From contig JAGGDC010000001.1 of NCBI GenBank assembly GCA_020809425.1, forward strand, positions 1,749,001 to 1,813,000: a stretch of DNA of 64,000 nt, written 5' to 3'. A model generated the notes under the pieces. It searched no databases. It was given only the letters and a program-made list of their open reading frames with translations, and was not told where the DNA came from. The position numbers and the translations under genes are program-made. Positions 46,688 to 58,160 of the stretch are shown here, in pieces (within the stretch, counting starts at the first letter, position 1; each line of letters starts with the position of its first letter). Source of the stretch: Candidatus Synoicihabitans palmerolidicus (GTDB lineage Bacteria; Verrucomicrobiota; Verrucomicrobiia; Opitutales; Opitutaceae).

Positions 46688-47626
46688 ATGCCACCCATTC
46701 TGTTGTTCATTATCGGACTAATCATCCTCACTGCCGGCGCCGAACTCCTCGTCCGAGGTGCCGGTGCCCTCGCGCTGCGGCTCGGCCTCACGCCCCTCGT
46801 GATCGGCCTGACTGTCGTCGCGTTCGGCACGAGCGCCCCCGAACTCGTCGTGAGTCTGCAAGCCGCTCAACGCGGTTCCGCCGCCATCGCCGTCGGCAAC
46901 GTCATCGGCTCCAACCTCTGCAATCTCACCCTCATCATGGGACTGTGCGCAATCCTGCGCCCCCTCACGGCCAGCCACGCCGTAATACGACGCGAAGTCC
47001 CCCTGCTCATCGGCGCCACCTTGCTCGTCGCCCTCTTCCTTTGGAATGACCACCTGTCCTCCATCGAAGCCGCCGTACTCTTCCTCTCCCTCATCGGCTA
47101 CACCTGGCTGACCCTGCGTAATGCTCGCCAAGACCCCGATCAATCTCCGCTGAGCCACGAAGAAGCCCCGGCTGCGCTCAACCTCCCTCTCGCCTGCGTC
47201 CTCACTCTGGCCGGCCTCGGAATGCTGCTCTACGGCTCCGATCTCTTTGTCGACGGTGCAGTTACCCTCGCCCGCGAGTGGGGTTGCAGCGAAACCATCA
47301 TCGGCCTCACCATCGTTGCCGTCGGCACCAGCCTGCCCGAACTCGCCATCTCCATCGTCGCCGTATCCAAAGGCGAACACGACGTCGCCATCGGCAATCT
47401 CATGGGTTCCAGTCTGTTCAACCTCCTCGGCATCCTCGGCGCCGCCGGCCTGGCCAGTGGAGGCACTTTCGCCCACCTCAATCCCATCGATCTCTTCGTC
47501 CTCCTCGGCATCACCGTCGCCATCTTCCCTCTCGTTAAAACCGGCGGTCGCGTCAACCGCTGGGAAGGCGCCGCCCTCGTCATCGCCTACCTCGCCTACA
47601 CAGTCCATCTCGTCACCCGCGCCTAA
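46688..47626 (+). CDS. CaCA family Na+/Ca2+ exchanger (YrbG-like)
   Basis: A 312-residue intact membrane protein with ten predicted helices in two inverted halves. The alpha-1 repeat is GLTVVAFGTSAPELVVSLQA with GNVIGSNLCNLTLIMG; the alpha-2 repeat is GLTIVAVGTSLPELAISIVA with GNLMGSSLFNLLGILG. The acidic residues in the two PEL motifs are the ion ligands. The halves are linked by a charged cytoplasmic loop (RQDPDQSPLSHEEAPAA). It exchanges Ca2+ for Na+ or H+ across the inner membrane. It stands alone between a repeat cluster and a broken channel gene; it is the only intact gene between about 39.98 and 48.95 kb. Confidence 0.93.
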   Translation: MPPILLFIIGLIILTAGAELLVRGAGALALRLGLTPLVIGLTVVAFGTSAPELVVSLQAAQRGSAAIAVGNVIGSNLCNLTLIMGLCAILRPLTASHAVIRREVPLLIGATLLVALFLWNDHLSSIEAAVLFLSLIGYTWLTLRNARQDPDQSPLSHEEAPAALNLPLACVLTLAGLGMLLYGSDLFVDGAVTLAREWGCSETIIGLTIVAVGTSLPELAISIVAVSKGEHDVAIGNLMGSSLFNLLGILGAAGLASGGTFAHLNPIDLFVLLGITVAIFPLVKTGGRVNRWEGAALVIAYLAYTVHLVTRA

Positions 47627-47807
47627 GCCAGGAAGGCGGGCCCACTCCGAACGCATGTACCGTGGGCACCACAAAACAGACTGTCAGCCTTCGTGCCCCC
47701 TTTGCCTAAATAGGGGGCCATTGTCCCTTCCCTCCACCGACGGCCGCCGCCCAGTTTCACCGCTAAAAATTGCCCACGACTCCCGGTGATACCCAAACTC
47801 AGCTCTC

Positions 47808-48556
47808 ATGTTACCCAAACGCGACCTCCCGGAAGAACTCGGCCCGTTCCAATTCGGCATCCTCGTTCTTTCGCTGGCGCTACTCTTGGGATTGGCGGCC
47901 GAGATCTTGCTGGATCTCGACCCCGAAATCGTCCGCCTGATCTTCATCATCGATACCGCCGTCTGCGTACTGCTGCTCATAGATTTTGGCGTTCGTTTCA
48001 AAGAAGCTGAATCCAAGCTGCAATTCATGAAGTGGGGATGGATTGATCTCATCGCCAGCATCCCCGCCATCGATCTCTTTCGCCTCGGTCGTATCCTGCG
48101 CATCCTTATCGCCCTCCGGTCCCTGCGCCGCCTGATTCACATCCTTTGGCGCAGTAAAACCAGCGCCGGTCTCACCGGCGCCTGGGTGATCACTTTCCTC
48201 GTGTTCTCATTCGGTTCCACCGGCGTACTCATGGCCGAAATGCACCACCCCGAAGCAGATATCCGAACCGCCGCAGACGCCCTGTGGTGGAGCATCACCA
48301 CCATCGGCTATGGCGATCTCCGTCTGGTCACGACAGAGGGCCGTATCATTGCCTCCTTCCTCATGATCCCGGGATCGGACTCTTCGGCGCTCTCAGCGGC
48401 GTCGCAGCCAGTATCTTCCTCGGCAACTCACGGCAACCGCCCGCGTCCCCGGAAGCTCAAAAGCAGATTCTCCACCGCCTCGAAACGATGCAGCGTGAGA
48501 TCCACGAGCTCCAGGACCGCTCCGCTCCCCCGCCGCCACCATCCCGGCGAGATTGA
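47808..48556 (+). pseudogene. Voltage-gated-like potassium channel, one frameshift
   Basis: ATG 47808 opens a six-helix channel: S1 FGILVLSLALLLGLAAEILL, S2 IFIIDTAVCVLLLIDFGVRF, S4 with spaced arginines FRLGRILRILIALRSLRRLI, S5 AWVITFLVFSFGSTGVLM, pore loop and filter WWSITTIGYGD, S6 RIIASFLMI. Near 48372 one base is lost or gained (CATGATCCCGGG). The coding then continues in the next frame as GIGLFGALSGVAASIFLGNS, with a C-terminal coiled coil QILHRLETMQREIHELQDR and stop at 48556. The lesion removes only the end of S6 and the coiled coil in the translated product. Confidence 0.85.
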
Positions 48557-48950
48557 CCCGACCACGGGCCCACGCGCTTCCACCGAATCGCGTGAAATAG
48601 CGTCCACTTGCTCGTCGTCCCGGTAACCCCTCGGCGCAAAAAAAGACGCGGCCTTGAATCTAAATTCAACCCGCGCTCCTCTCTCCTTGACAATCTACAG
48701 AAGAGAGGCACTTCATGTAGATCATCTAGGAAAGGGATTTCATGCTTCCCTTTGTGCCAAACCGACCAACTGCCTCGCTGTTCGCGGCATCGTTATCCGC
48801 CGCAACCTCCCACCAATCGATATCCCGGACTTCGACATGGACGGCATTCAATGGCCATCGTCCCCTCCTCTCCAAACACGAGCTCCAAACCTCCGCGTTC
48901 TGAGCGCTTAGTATCCATACCTTTCATACTTCCTACCTCTGACTTATAAA
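48557..48950. other. Intergenic upstream of the second PadR gene
   Basis: About 390 bases with no convincing coding sequence. TTGACA at 48685-48690 could be a -35 box, but no matching -10 lies at the right distance. The last 45 bases are AT-rich (CCTCTGACTTATAAA just before ATG 48951). No repeat or RNA seen. Confidence 0.4.
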
Positions 48951-49298
48951 ATGGACAAAGACAAAACCGACCTCCTGCAGGGCACGCTCGACATGCTCAT
49001 CCTGAAATCGCTGCAGCTCCAGCCCATGCACGGCTTCGGCATCAGCGTGCGCATCCGTCAAATTTCCTCCGAGGTGCTCCGCGTCGAGCAAGGCTCCCTC
49101 TACCCCGCCCTCTACCGCCTGGAGGAGCAGGGTTGGATCAAGTCCGACTGGGGCGTTTCCGAAAACAACCGCAAAGCAAAATTCTATGAGATCACCAAGC
49201 TCGGCCGCAAACAACTCGACCGCGAGACCGCCAACTGGGCCCGTCTCTCCGACGCCGTCAACGCCGTCCTCGGCACGAAGCTGGAGGACCTCGCCTGA
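48951..49298 (+). CDS. PadR family transcriptional regulator
   Basis: A 115-residue intact winged-helix protein closely similar to the one at 962: DLLQGTLDMLILKSLQL, MHGFGISVRIRQISS, EQGSLYPALYRLEEQGWIKS, DWGVSENNRKAKFYEITKLG and a C-terminal helix. TATAAA lies seven bases before the ATG, while no good Shine-Dalgarno sequence is seen. It precedes three ADOP permeases, all broken, separated from the first by 186 bases. Probably a repressor of the former permease operon (inference from the family and arrangement). Confidence 0.9.
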   Translation: MDKDKTDLLQGTLDMLILKSLQLQPMHGFGISVRIRQISSEVLRVEQGSLYPALYRLEEQGWIKSDWGVSENNRKAKFYEITKLGRKQLDRETANWARLSDAVNAVLGTKLEDLA

Positions 49299-49484
49299 AT
49301 GCTACTCGGACGGCGTGGAAGTCGGCCCTCCCCTGTGGTCTAGCACCGCACCACCTTCTCAAAATTGAAATAAAACCCGCGGCCTCACCGCCCGTGCGTA
49401 GCGATAGGCGCTTATGCCGCCGAAGCCTTGGCGAAGGAGCAAGCCCTCGGTGTCCATCCGTGGTAAAAAAATACCCGCCCTGCC

Positions 49485-52129
49485 ATGAACAAACTCTCCG
49501 GCCTCCTCACCCGCCTGCACCGCACGTTCCGTCAACGCGATTTGGAACAACAAATGGCCGCCAAAATGCGCGATCACATCGAGCTCGAAACCGCCCGCCG
49601 CATCGCCGCCGGCGAAGACCCCGCCCTCGCCCGCCGCCGCGCCGCCGAGTTCGGTTCCCTTGACGCGCGCACCGAGGAGGTGCGCGATAATCGAATCGGA
49701 CACTGGTTCGAACAGTTGATTCGGGATCTTGCCTACGCGGTCCGCGTTCTACGCAAATCTCCGCCTTCACCGCGGTCGCCGTGCTCTCGCTGGCCATCGG
49801 GATCGGAGCGACCATCACGATATTCTCCTACATCAACGCCTACTTGCTTCGTCCGCTACCTTTTCCGAACGGAGACCGCTTCACTCAGATCCAACCGTCC
49901 ACCGAGAACTTCGGTCGGATGTCAGTCGCCTACGCCAATTTTCGAGACTGGCAGCGGCTGAACCAATCCTTCGAGTCGATCGAGAGTTTCCGGTGGCAGC
50001 GTTTCAATCTCACCGGGACCGATCCACCCGAGCGGCTGAGGACAGGCGAGGTCAGTGCCAACTTTCGCACGCAGCTCGAGGTCCAGCCACTACGGGGACG
50101 CCTGTTCCGCCCCGATGATGATCACGGCAGCGCCGCTCCCACCGCCGTTATTTCGCAGAGTCTCTGGCAACGCCTTTATGGCGCAAATTCCAAATCGATC
50201 GAGCAGCCCATCATCCTCGATGGGAAACTCCACACGGTGATCGGCATCGTGTCGGATGATTTCAGCTACCCACCCCACAATTCCAATGCTCCGGAACTGT
50301 GGGTCCCGCTCGAACTCAACGAATCCCAGCCCAATTTCTTGAAACAGTGGAATCATGCCGGAATTAGCACCGTCGGTAAACTCAAGACGGGCGTGTCCTT
50401 GGAACAAGCTCAGACCGATAGCAACCGGGTGGCGGAGCAACTTGCACTAGCCTACCCCGAAACCAACACCGGTGCCACCGTGCTGGTCGACGATTTCAAA
50501 ACGGGACAGACCCAGCATGTTCGGCCCGGCATTCTCACGCTCATGGCGGCCGTGGGCTGCGTTCTCCTCATCGTATGCGTCAACGTCGCCGGGCTTCTGT
50601 TGGCCCGGGCTGCTCGGCGCACGCACGAGCTTTCGATTCGTTCGGCCTTGGGCGCGCGTCGAGCAGACCTCGTCCGTCAGTTGCTCAGCGAAAACCTCAT
50701 TCTCACGGTATTGGGCGCCGCCGGCGGTCTACTGGGCGCTCGACTGGGCTCGGATCTATTGTTCACCTTGATCGGCGAGGACTCCGGTCTGCTCCAGAGT
50801 CCGCCCATCCTGATGGACCCTCGCATGGCCGCGTTTTTCGTCGGCGTAACCCTGTTTTCGGCCCTCCTGTTTGGACTGTTTCCCGCCCTCCAATCCTCGG
50901 TCGTCAAATTGGCTGGCGCCTTGCCGAGTGGCTCGCGATCCGCCACGGCGGGTCGCAACTCAACCCGGTTACCAGGCGCTCTCGTGGTGACCCAAATTGC
51001 CATGGCCCTGATGCTACTTTGCGGAGCGGGACTGTTGCTGCACAGTTATCAACACTATCTGCAAGCGGACCCCGGCTATAACCCCCACGGCGTGTTAACC
51101 ATGAATTTGTCGCTGCCTGACACGGTGTACGACAATGACCAAAAACGACAGGAGTTCTATCGCACCCTTCTGCGCAAAGTCACCGCCCTTCCCGGAGTGA
51201 TGCATGCGGGGCTCGGCTCCACCCTGCTCGGCAATTCGCAATCCAGCTACGCGGTGGAAGGAGCGCCCCACGCAGAATCGGGACAGGCACCTTACGCGGA
51301 ACGCAAGTCCATCACCTCCGACTTCCTTACCACGATGGGCATGCGACTCATCGCCGGCCGCAGTATCAATGACCAGGACACGTTAAATGCTCCGAGGGTG
51401 GCGCTCGTCGACGAGCGCTTCGCCCAACGCTGGTGGCCCGACGAATCCCCCCTTGGGCAAACGTTTCCAATATGGAGGAACCGCCACACCCGACGGAAAC
51501 TGGCTTGAGGTCGTCGGCGTGGTTTCCCACGTAAAATCCTACGGTATCGATTGAGATTCTCGCGAATCGATTTACGTGTCCGCCTACCAATCCAGCTTCA
51601 GCGAATTGGTGCTGGTGACCCGGAGCGAGACGAACCCGTCAATCCTCCTGGCTCCCATTCGAGAGGCTATTCTGGAGTCCGACCCCAACCTGGCTCCCTC
51701 GAACGTCATGACCTTGCAGTCCATCGTCCGGGAACAGTCTCTCATGCACCGCGCGATCACGTCGATTTTGACCGTGTTCGCGGTCACCGCCATGGCGTTG
51801 GCCGCACTGGGAATCTACGGTGTCATCGCCTACGCGGTGGGCCAACGCACCAAGGATTTCGGGATTCGGACCGCCGTGGGAGCCACGGAGGGGAACATCA
51901 TGGCTCTCGTTTTGCGCCAAGGCATTCGGCTGGTGGCCGTGGGGTGCTTCATTGGCGTGATCGACTTTCTTGGCATTCACCAGTTCCTGCGAAATCTCGT
52001 CTACGGCGTCACCGCGCTCGACCCGCTTTCCCTAGTGCTAGCATCCATCACCTTGTTGGCCGTCACGCTGATAGCCTGCCTCCTGCCCGCCCCAAAGTAG
52101 ACCCCATCACCGCCCGCCGCAGCGAATAA
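49485..52129 (+). pseudogene. ADOP-type MacB/FtsX permease, broken (third copy)
   Basis: ATG 49485 opens the ADOP prefix MNKLSGLLTRLHRTFRQRDL and HIELETARRIAAGEDPALAR. Frameshift near 49760. The long second piece (49781-51508) reads AVAVLSLAIGIGATITIFSY, MacB_PCD, LMAAVGCVLLIVCVNVAGLL and a second periplasmic domain, then shifts near 51470 within 'TFPIW'. TGA at 51552-51554 interrupts VGVVSHVKSYGID-DSRESIY. The last FtsX block is ALAALGIYGVIAYAVGQRTK, and a final shift near 52090 separates PAPK from KVDPITARRSE. At least three frameshifts and one nonsense. Codon-level similarity to the copies at 52172 and 54703 points to tandem duplication. Confidence 0.87.
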
Positions 52130-52137
52130 ATCAGGTA

Positions 52138-52159
52138 GGGCGGGACCTCCGGGCCCGCC
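52138..52159 (+). terminator. GC-rich hairpin between ADOP copies
   Basis: GGCGGG and CCCGCC pair around a 9-base loop, 9 bases after the TAA of the third ADOP gene. No T-run follows, so it is either a terminator-like hairpin or part of a dispersed GC-rich intergenic repeat. Confidence 0.3.
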
Positions 52160-52171
52160 GCGAAATCCACC

Positions 52172-54710
52172 ATGCCCTCCGTTTCCGGCCTTCTCACCCG
52201 CCTGCGCCGCGCCTTCGAGCGCGATATGGCCGCTGAAATGCGCACGCACATCGAACGCGAAACCGCCCGCCGCATCGCCGCCGGCGAGGATCCTGCCATC
52301 GCCCGCCGCCGTGCCGCGGCCGCATTCGGCTCCGTCGATGCCCGCGTGGAGGAAGTGCGTGACCGCCGCCTCGGCAATCGAATCGAAGACTTTGTCCAAG
52401 CCATCCGTTTCGCCCTGCGCCGTCTGCGCCGCACTCCCGCCTTCACCGTGACCGCGCTCGCCCTTTGCATCGGTGCCAACCTTGCCATCTTCACCGTCGT
52501 TGACGTCTTGGTGTTGCGGCCGTTGCCGTTTTCCGAGCCCGAGCGATTGGTCACGGTGATCAACAGCTACCCGGGCGCCGGCCACCCGCGCGCCGGACCG
52601 TCCATTCCTAACTACTTTGCTCGGCGTGAGGCAATCGATGCTCTCGCCAACGTTGCCTTGTTCGATCCGGTTGGCGGCGTCATCGGCGAAACTGGCAGTA
52701 TGCGCAAAGTCGACGGAGCTCGAGTGACGCCGGAATTCTTCGCGACACTGGGCGTGCCTTTGACCATGGGCAGGATGTGGGGCGAAGACAAGTTCACCTA
52801 CCAAACCAGCGGCGTCATCGTGCTAACGCACGAGTTCTGGCAGTCGCATTTCGGGGCGGCCCCCGACATTCTCGGCCGGACCCTCATCGTCGACGGCGTG
52901 CCTGCGTCCATCATTGGCGTGTTGCCCCCAAGGTTCCGGTTTTTGGCCAGCAAGGCTCAATTTTTCAAACCGCTCGCATTCAATCCACCGGAACGTGCGC
53001 CTACCAACCGGCACAACAGTCTGCCCGGCATGATCATGATCGGCTGACTCGCCCCCGGAGCGACGCTCGCTGCAGCTCAGGCTCAACTGGATGGGCTCAA
53101 TGTCCGGCAGGCCGAGGTCGACCCGAATCAGGCCCGCTTGGCGGAGGGGAATTTCCACAGCCTGATTCGTCCGCTGCACACCGACACCATTCGCGAGATT
53201 CAGTCCACGCTTCTGCTGCTCCAAGCCGGCGTGCTCGTTTTGCTCCTGATCGACGCAGTAAACCTCACCAACTTGCTACTGGTCCGCACTAGCGGACGCA
53301 GCCGCGAACTCGCCGTGCGCCAAGCCCTCGGAGCACGTCAGGGCTACCTCGCCCGTGACGCGTGGCTGGAAACCACCCTCATCACATTCGGCGGCGGCGC
53401 GCTCGGAATGGGCATCGGCGCGGCGGGGGTGCGATTGCTGACGACCCTGGGCGCAGATCAATTGCCTCTCGGTGCCACGATCTCCTTCGACACGCGAGTG
53501 GTGGGGATCGCCTTGGCCGCCACATTGGTTCTAGGCGGACTACTCGCGTTTGCTCCGAGTTGGTTGATGCACCGTATTTCGATCAATTGCCAACTGCAAT
53601 CTGAAACGGCGGGAGGCACGCCTGGCGGGGCATCGCAGAGGCTTCGACAGACATTCGGCATGGTGCAGATCGCGCTCGCATTCGTGCTGCTGTGCGCCGC
53701 CGGTCTGCTCGGCGTGAGCCTGAACCGAGCACTCGCGCAGCCCGTTGGCTTCACGCCCAATAATATCCTAGTCGGTGAACTCTGGCTGCCTTGGAAGGGG
53801 TATCCCAGCGGCATGCACCAACCCGTTTTCGTCAATCGCCTGCAGCAGGCACTCATGAGCGAACCCGGCGTGTTGCAAATCTCGGTTAACAACAGTCTGC
53901 CTTTCGGCGGGTTCGTGAATGGTAGACCGATCGCCGTCGAGGATAACGGAAACAATACGTCCACCAACGTGCGAACGCATCACCACTCCGGAGTGACCTC
54001 CGGGTATTGGCAAGTGATAGGAATCTCGTTCCTGCGTGGACGCCTCCCAGGCAACGAAGTTTTTGCGCCAGACGCCCAACAAGTTTGCGTCATCGATCAG
54101 GCGATGGCGGATGCCTAGTGGCCCGATTGGAAAACGAGTGAGCTTCAGCACCACGTTCGAGCCCCAAAAAGCGGCGACGATCATCGGGGTCGTGGCCACG
54201 GTGAAGCAGAGGCATCCGACCGAAGTCAAACCCACGGGTATGGTCTACTCTCCATTTATTCAATTTCCGTCCAACTGGTTTCGGATCGTCGCGCGCACCC
54301 AGATGCCTCCTGAGACCATGGCCAAGTCGCTACGTAGGGCCGTCGCACATCTAGACCCTGAATTGGTCGTCACCAAAATCACCACGATGGAGCAACTGAT
54401 CGACGACAGCCTCTTAACGAGACGCGCTCCCGCGATACTGACCGCGATCTTTGCAGGCGTCGCCTTGGTGCTCGCCACCGTAGGAACCTATGGCGTGTTG
54501 GCCTACACGGTCAGTCATCGCCGTCGCGAAATCGGCGTGTGGGTCACCGGTAGAGCCATGCAAAATTTCTTGTTCGAGATCGTCCCTTTCCCTCCCGTTC
54601 TCATCGCCGCGACCGCCGCACTGATGGGTCTCGTCGTGCTGGTCGCGATCCTTGTTCCCTCCATTCGCGCCGCCACCATCGATCCCTCCGAAACCCTCCG
54701 CCATGAATAA
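52172..54710 (+). pseudogene. ADOP-type MacB/FtsX permease, broken (fourth copy)
   Basis: ATG 52172 opens MPSVSGLLTRLRRAFERDMA. First half: LALCIGANLAIFTVVDVLVL, MacB_PCD with HEFWQSHFGAAPDILGR. TGA at 53045-53047 stands where arginine is usual (MIGRLAPGAT). Second half in the same frame: LVLLLIDAVNLTNLLLVRTS, RSRELAVRQALGARQGYLAR, then a second MacB_PCD. TAG at 54116-54118 and a frameshift near 54125 (NPIGKRVSF). The last FtsX block lacks about 30 residues between REIGV and WVTGRAMQNFLFEIV, so a segment with the conserved 'RMALGA' is deleted. It overlaps the start of the next copy by eight bases. Confidence 0.87.
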
Positions 54711-57408
54711 ACTCTCCGGCCTCTTCACCCGCCTCCGCCGCGCCTTCACCCGCCGTAACTTCGAACGCGATATGGCCGCCGAAATGAAGCACCACATCGA
54801 GCTTGAGACCGCCCGCCGCATCACCGCCGGCGAGGCCCCTGCCACCGCCCGTCGTCGCGCCGCCGCTGAGTTCGGCTCCGTCGATGCCCGCGTGGCGGAA
54901 GTGCGTGAAGCGCGCTTCGCGGCGTGGCTCGACGAGACGATTCGACAGACACGCTACGCTTGGCGCGGGTTGCGTAAGTCTCCCGTGTTCACGCTCGTTG
55001 CGGTCGGCACCATGGCCATCGCGATCGGCGCCGGCACCGCCGTGTTCTCGCTGGTCAACGCCATCCTGCTGCGCCCGCTCCCCGTGCCCGCGCCGCAGGA
55101 GCTGCGCCTCCTCCACTGGGTCGGCACCGACGTGGACATGCGCTCGATCAACCGCACGTTTTCCCGCACCGTTGGTGACGTCACCGAAGGCGAATCAGTC
55201 AACCAACCCACCTTCGCCGCCCTTCGCGCCAACGTCTCGGACATTGCCGACGTGATGGGCTATTTTCCCCTGCGTGAACTCACCGCCCAGTCCGACCGCA
55301 ACGTCTTTGCTTCCACCGGCCTCATGGTATCGGACAACTTCTTCACCGGACTCGGCGTGCAGCCACACCTCGGCCGCACCTTCCAACCTGGCGACGAGGC
55401 GGCCGGTGCGCCGCTCGCCATTATCAGCTACGGTCTGTGGCAGTGCCAGTTTGGCAGCGATACTTCGGTCATCGGCCAGCCGCTGCGCATGCACGGCGTC
55501 CCGCACGAGATCGTGGGCGTGTTACCGCCGGATTTTGAGGGTATTCGGCCCGGCCAATCGACCGGCGTCTACGTACCGCTCATCGATGGTTCACCCTTTC
55601 TGTATGTAGGTTTTGGTGACGACTGGCACTGGTTCGTCCGCTTGCTGGTCCGTGTGCGGCCTGGCGCGAACGAGGTCGAGTTGACCAATCGCCTCGGCGC
55701 GATCTTCCCCCCTTCACCACAGGCTACATGAGCGAACCACACATCGTGACGCACGACGGGGCTGGTGGGCTCGACTTCGACCGCGACACCTATCGCACGC
55801 CGTTGCAACTTATGCTCGGCATCACCGCCTTCGTCATGCTGGTGGCTTGTGCCAACCTCGCCGGGCTCTCACTCGCGCGAGGCGCCGCTCGCCAACACGA
55901 ACTCGCGGTGCGCCACGCCCTCGGCGCGGGTAGACGAAGGCTGGTGCAGCAGGCCTTGGTCGAGAGCACCGTGCTGGCCGGGCTCGGGGGCGCGCTGGGC
56001 GTGCTGCTCGCGGCCTGGATGCAGGGCGCCTTGTCCCGATTGCTCGCCGGCACCAGTGAAGGCTTGCACTACGCGCTCACGCTCGACGGTCCCGTGCTCG
56101 CTTTCGCCCTCGCGACGGCCGGCCTCACCGCCTTGCTCGCGGGCCTGCCGTCGGCCTGGCGCGCCGGGCAGCACCGACCCTTTGCACAGCCTGCGATCAC
56201 GCGGAGCGATCGGCGCACCGCGCCTGCGCCTGGGTCCAGTGCTCATCGTCGGGCAGATCTGCCTATCGCTGGTCGTCCTCGCCGGCGCCGGGCTGTCTCT
56301 TCGGAGCCTGTTCAACCTGCAACGCATCGATCCAGGCTTCGTCATCGAAAACACGCTTCTCTTCCGCCTCAACCCCGCCAGTGCGGGCTACGCCGACGCC
56401 GCCCGCATCGGCTACTATGACCGCGTGCAGGCCGCGTTGGACAACCTGCCCGGGGTACAACACGCCGGTCTCATGCAGTTCCTCCCTCTCACCGACGAGG
56501 TCTCGGTCGGCGGAGTCCAACTCACATCGCTGGCCGATGCCCAAATCGAGGGCAGCTACACCTTTCGCCAGATGGTCAACGCCCGCTTCTTCGACGTCAT
56601 GGGCATCCCGCTCATCACCGGCCGCGCGATCGCGGCGAGCGACACCGCCGACTCACCCAAGGTCATCGTGGTCAATGAAACCTTTGCCCGTCGCTACCTC
56701 GCCGGGCGCGACCCCGTCGGCCACACCCTGCGCATGTGGAGCGCAGAGTGGCGCATCGTCGGCGTGTGCGCAGACACCATTTTTGACGACGTCAAAGACG
56801 AGCCGCCGCCCACCTCCTACTTTCCGATGAGCCAGCGCCTTTACGGTCGTTTCGCCGCGACTTCGGTCGCCTCGGCGACCTTTGCGGTGCGCTCGGACTT
56901 ACCCGCCAGCGTGCTCACCGCCGACATCCGTCGGGTCGTGACTGCAATCGATCCGGCCGTGCCTTTGATGGACGTAATGATGCAAACCGCGCTCCTCGCG
57001 CAGAACCTCGGCCGCGAACGCATGATCGCCATCCTCGGCTCGGCGCTCGCCACCCTCTCCTTCGTGCTCTGCGCCATCGGACTATATGGAATCATCGCCT
57101 ACGACGTGAGCCGCCGCCGCGGGGAGATCGCCATCCGCATGGCCATCGGCGCCCAGCGCGGCGATGTCGCCCGACCCATCGTGCGGCAGGCCCTCACGTT
57201 AACCGTAATTGGTACGATCGTTGGACTTCCCGTAATGTTCGGCGCAATCCTTCTGATCCGCAGCCAATTGCACGGTATCGAACCCCACGACCCGGCGACT
57301 TTGGCCGCCGTGGTCATGACCCTGCTTCTCGTCGCCACCCTCGCCGCCCTGCTTTCGGCTTGGCGAGCCACCCGCATCGATCCCATCGAAGCCCTGCGCA
57401 GTGAATAG
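54703..57408 (+). pseudogene. ADOP-type MacB/FtsX permease, broken (fifth copy)
   Basis: ATG 54703 lies inside the end of the previous copy. Prefix MNKLSGLFTRLRRAFTRRNF, first helix AVGTMAIAIGAGTAVFSLVN. The first piece ends at 55731. The frame shifts there, and MSEPHIVTHDGAGGLDFDRD then LMLGITAFVMLVACANLAGL continue. A second shift near 56200 leads to GPVLIVGQICLSLVVLAGAG, and the frame stays open to 57408 with LCAIGLYGIIAYDVSRRRGE and the canonical end RATRIDPIEALRSE. Only two lesions: the least damaged of the five copies. Confidence 0.87.
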
Positions 57409-57555
57409 ATCAGCCACCAACACCCGATCCTACGACCTTGTAGAGGCGTCGCTCGCCGACGACTGAGAACGTCAATCAACCACATCTCCTCTCGCGACCT
57501 CCGCCCACCACGGACGGCCTCGCAGTCCGTCGCTACGTCTCACGCCACGCCCCCC

Positions 57556-57642
57556 TTTTCCGGCTTCCTCGCCCACCTGCACCGCGCATCTCGCCGCCGC
57601 GCCTTCAAGCGCAAAATGACTGCCGAAATGCGCGACTCCTAA
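57556..57642 (+). pseudogene. Stub of a sixth ADOP permease
   Basis: The reading FSGFLAHLHRASRRRAFKRK then MTAEMRDS and TAA matches the first 30 codons of the ADOP prefix (compare LSGLFTRLRRAFTRRNFERD / MAAEMK). Nothing more of the gene follows. This is a deletion scar at the end of the tandem cluster. Confidence 0.6.
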
Positions 57643-58160
57643 ACCCACCGTGACCTCGCCGCTTAATTGAACTCGGCCGGCCATCGCTCGCCAACGTTGG
57701 CCTCATGCTGCAGTCGCGGTTTTCCGATGCCTGCCGCGGTGCCAAGAGGATCATCGGTCGGATTCCATCCACGCCGGCAACGTGTGCCCCCCAGCGTAAA
57801 CGCTCCGCGCGGTAGGTCCGGCTGAGGCCAAATTGTAAAGACAACCGGAATCGCTGCTCGGTGCATACCGTGTTGTTGGCGGTGGCTGCACATAGCTGCA
57901 AGGATTACGCGGACCAGTCTGCCGTCGTATGCGGTATCATGACTCAATCCCGCCGCGACATAACATCGCCAATTCGTCGGCACCTCTTCGATCAACAGAG
58001 AACACATCGAATGCGACGCATTTCCTTCCGCCGCGCGCATCACCGGCCATCGTCTGCGCAATGCAGTGAGCACGGGCGGGCTTTGGGTTGGACAGGCTTT
58101 CGTTGCAGCCTCTGGAACTTCGTCTTTGTTTCCGTTTACCCCTTACCGGCCCATTGCTGA
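57643..58160. other. No recognisable gene
   Basis: About 520 bases. Overlapping minus-strand open frames at 57605-57901 and 57663-58073 exist but neither has a known motif; they may be debris of a deleted gene of the following carbohydrate locus. No RNA or repeat identified. Confidence 0.35.
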
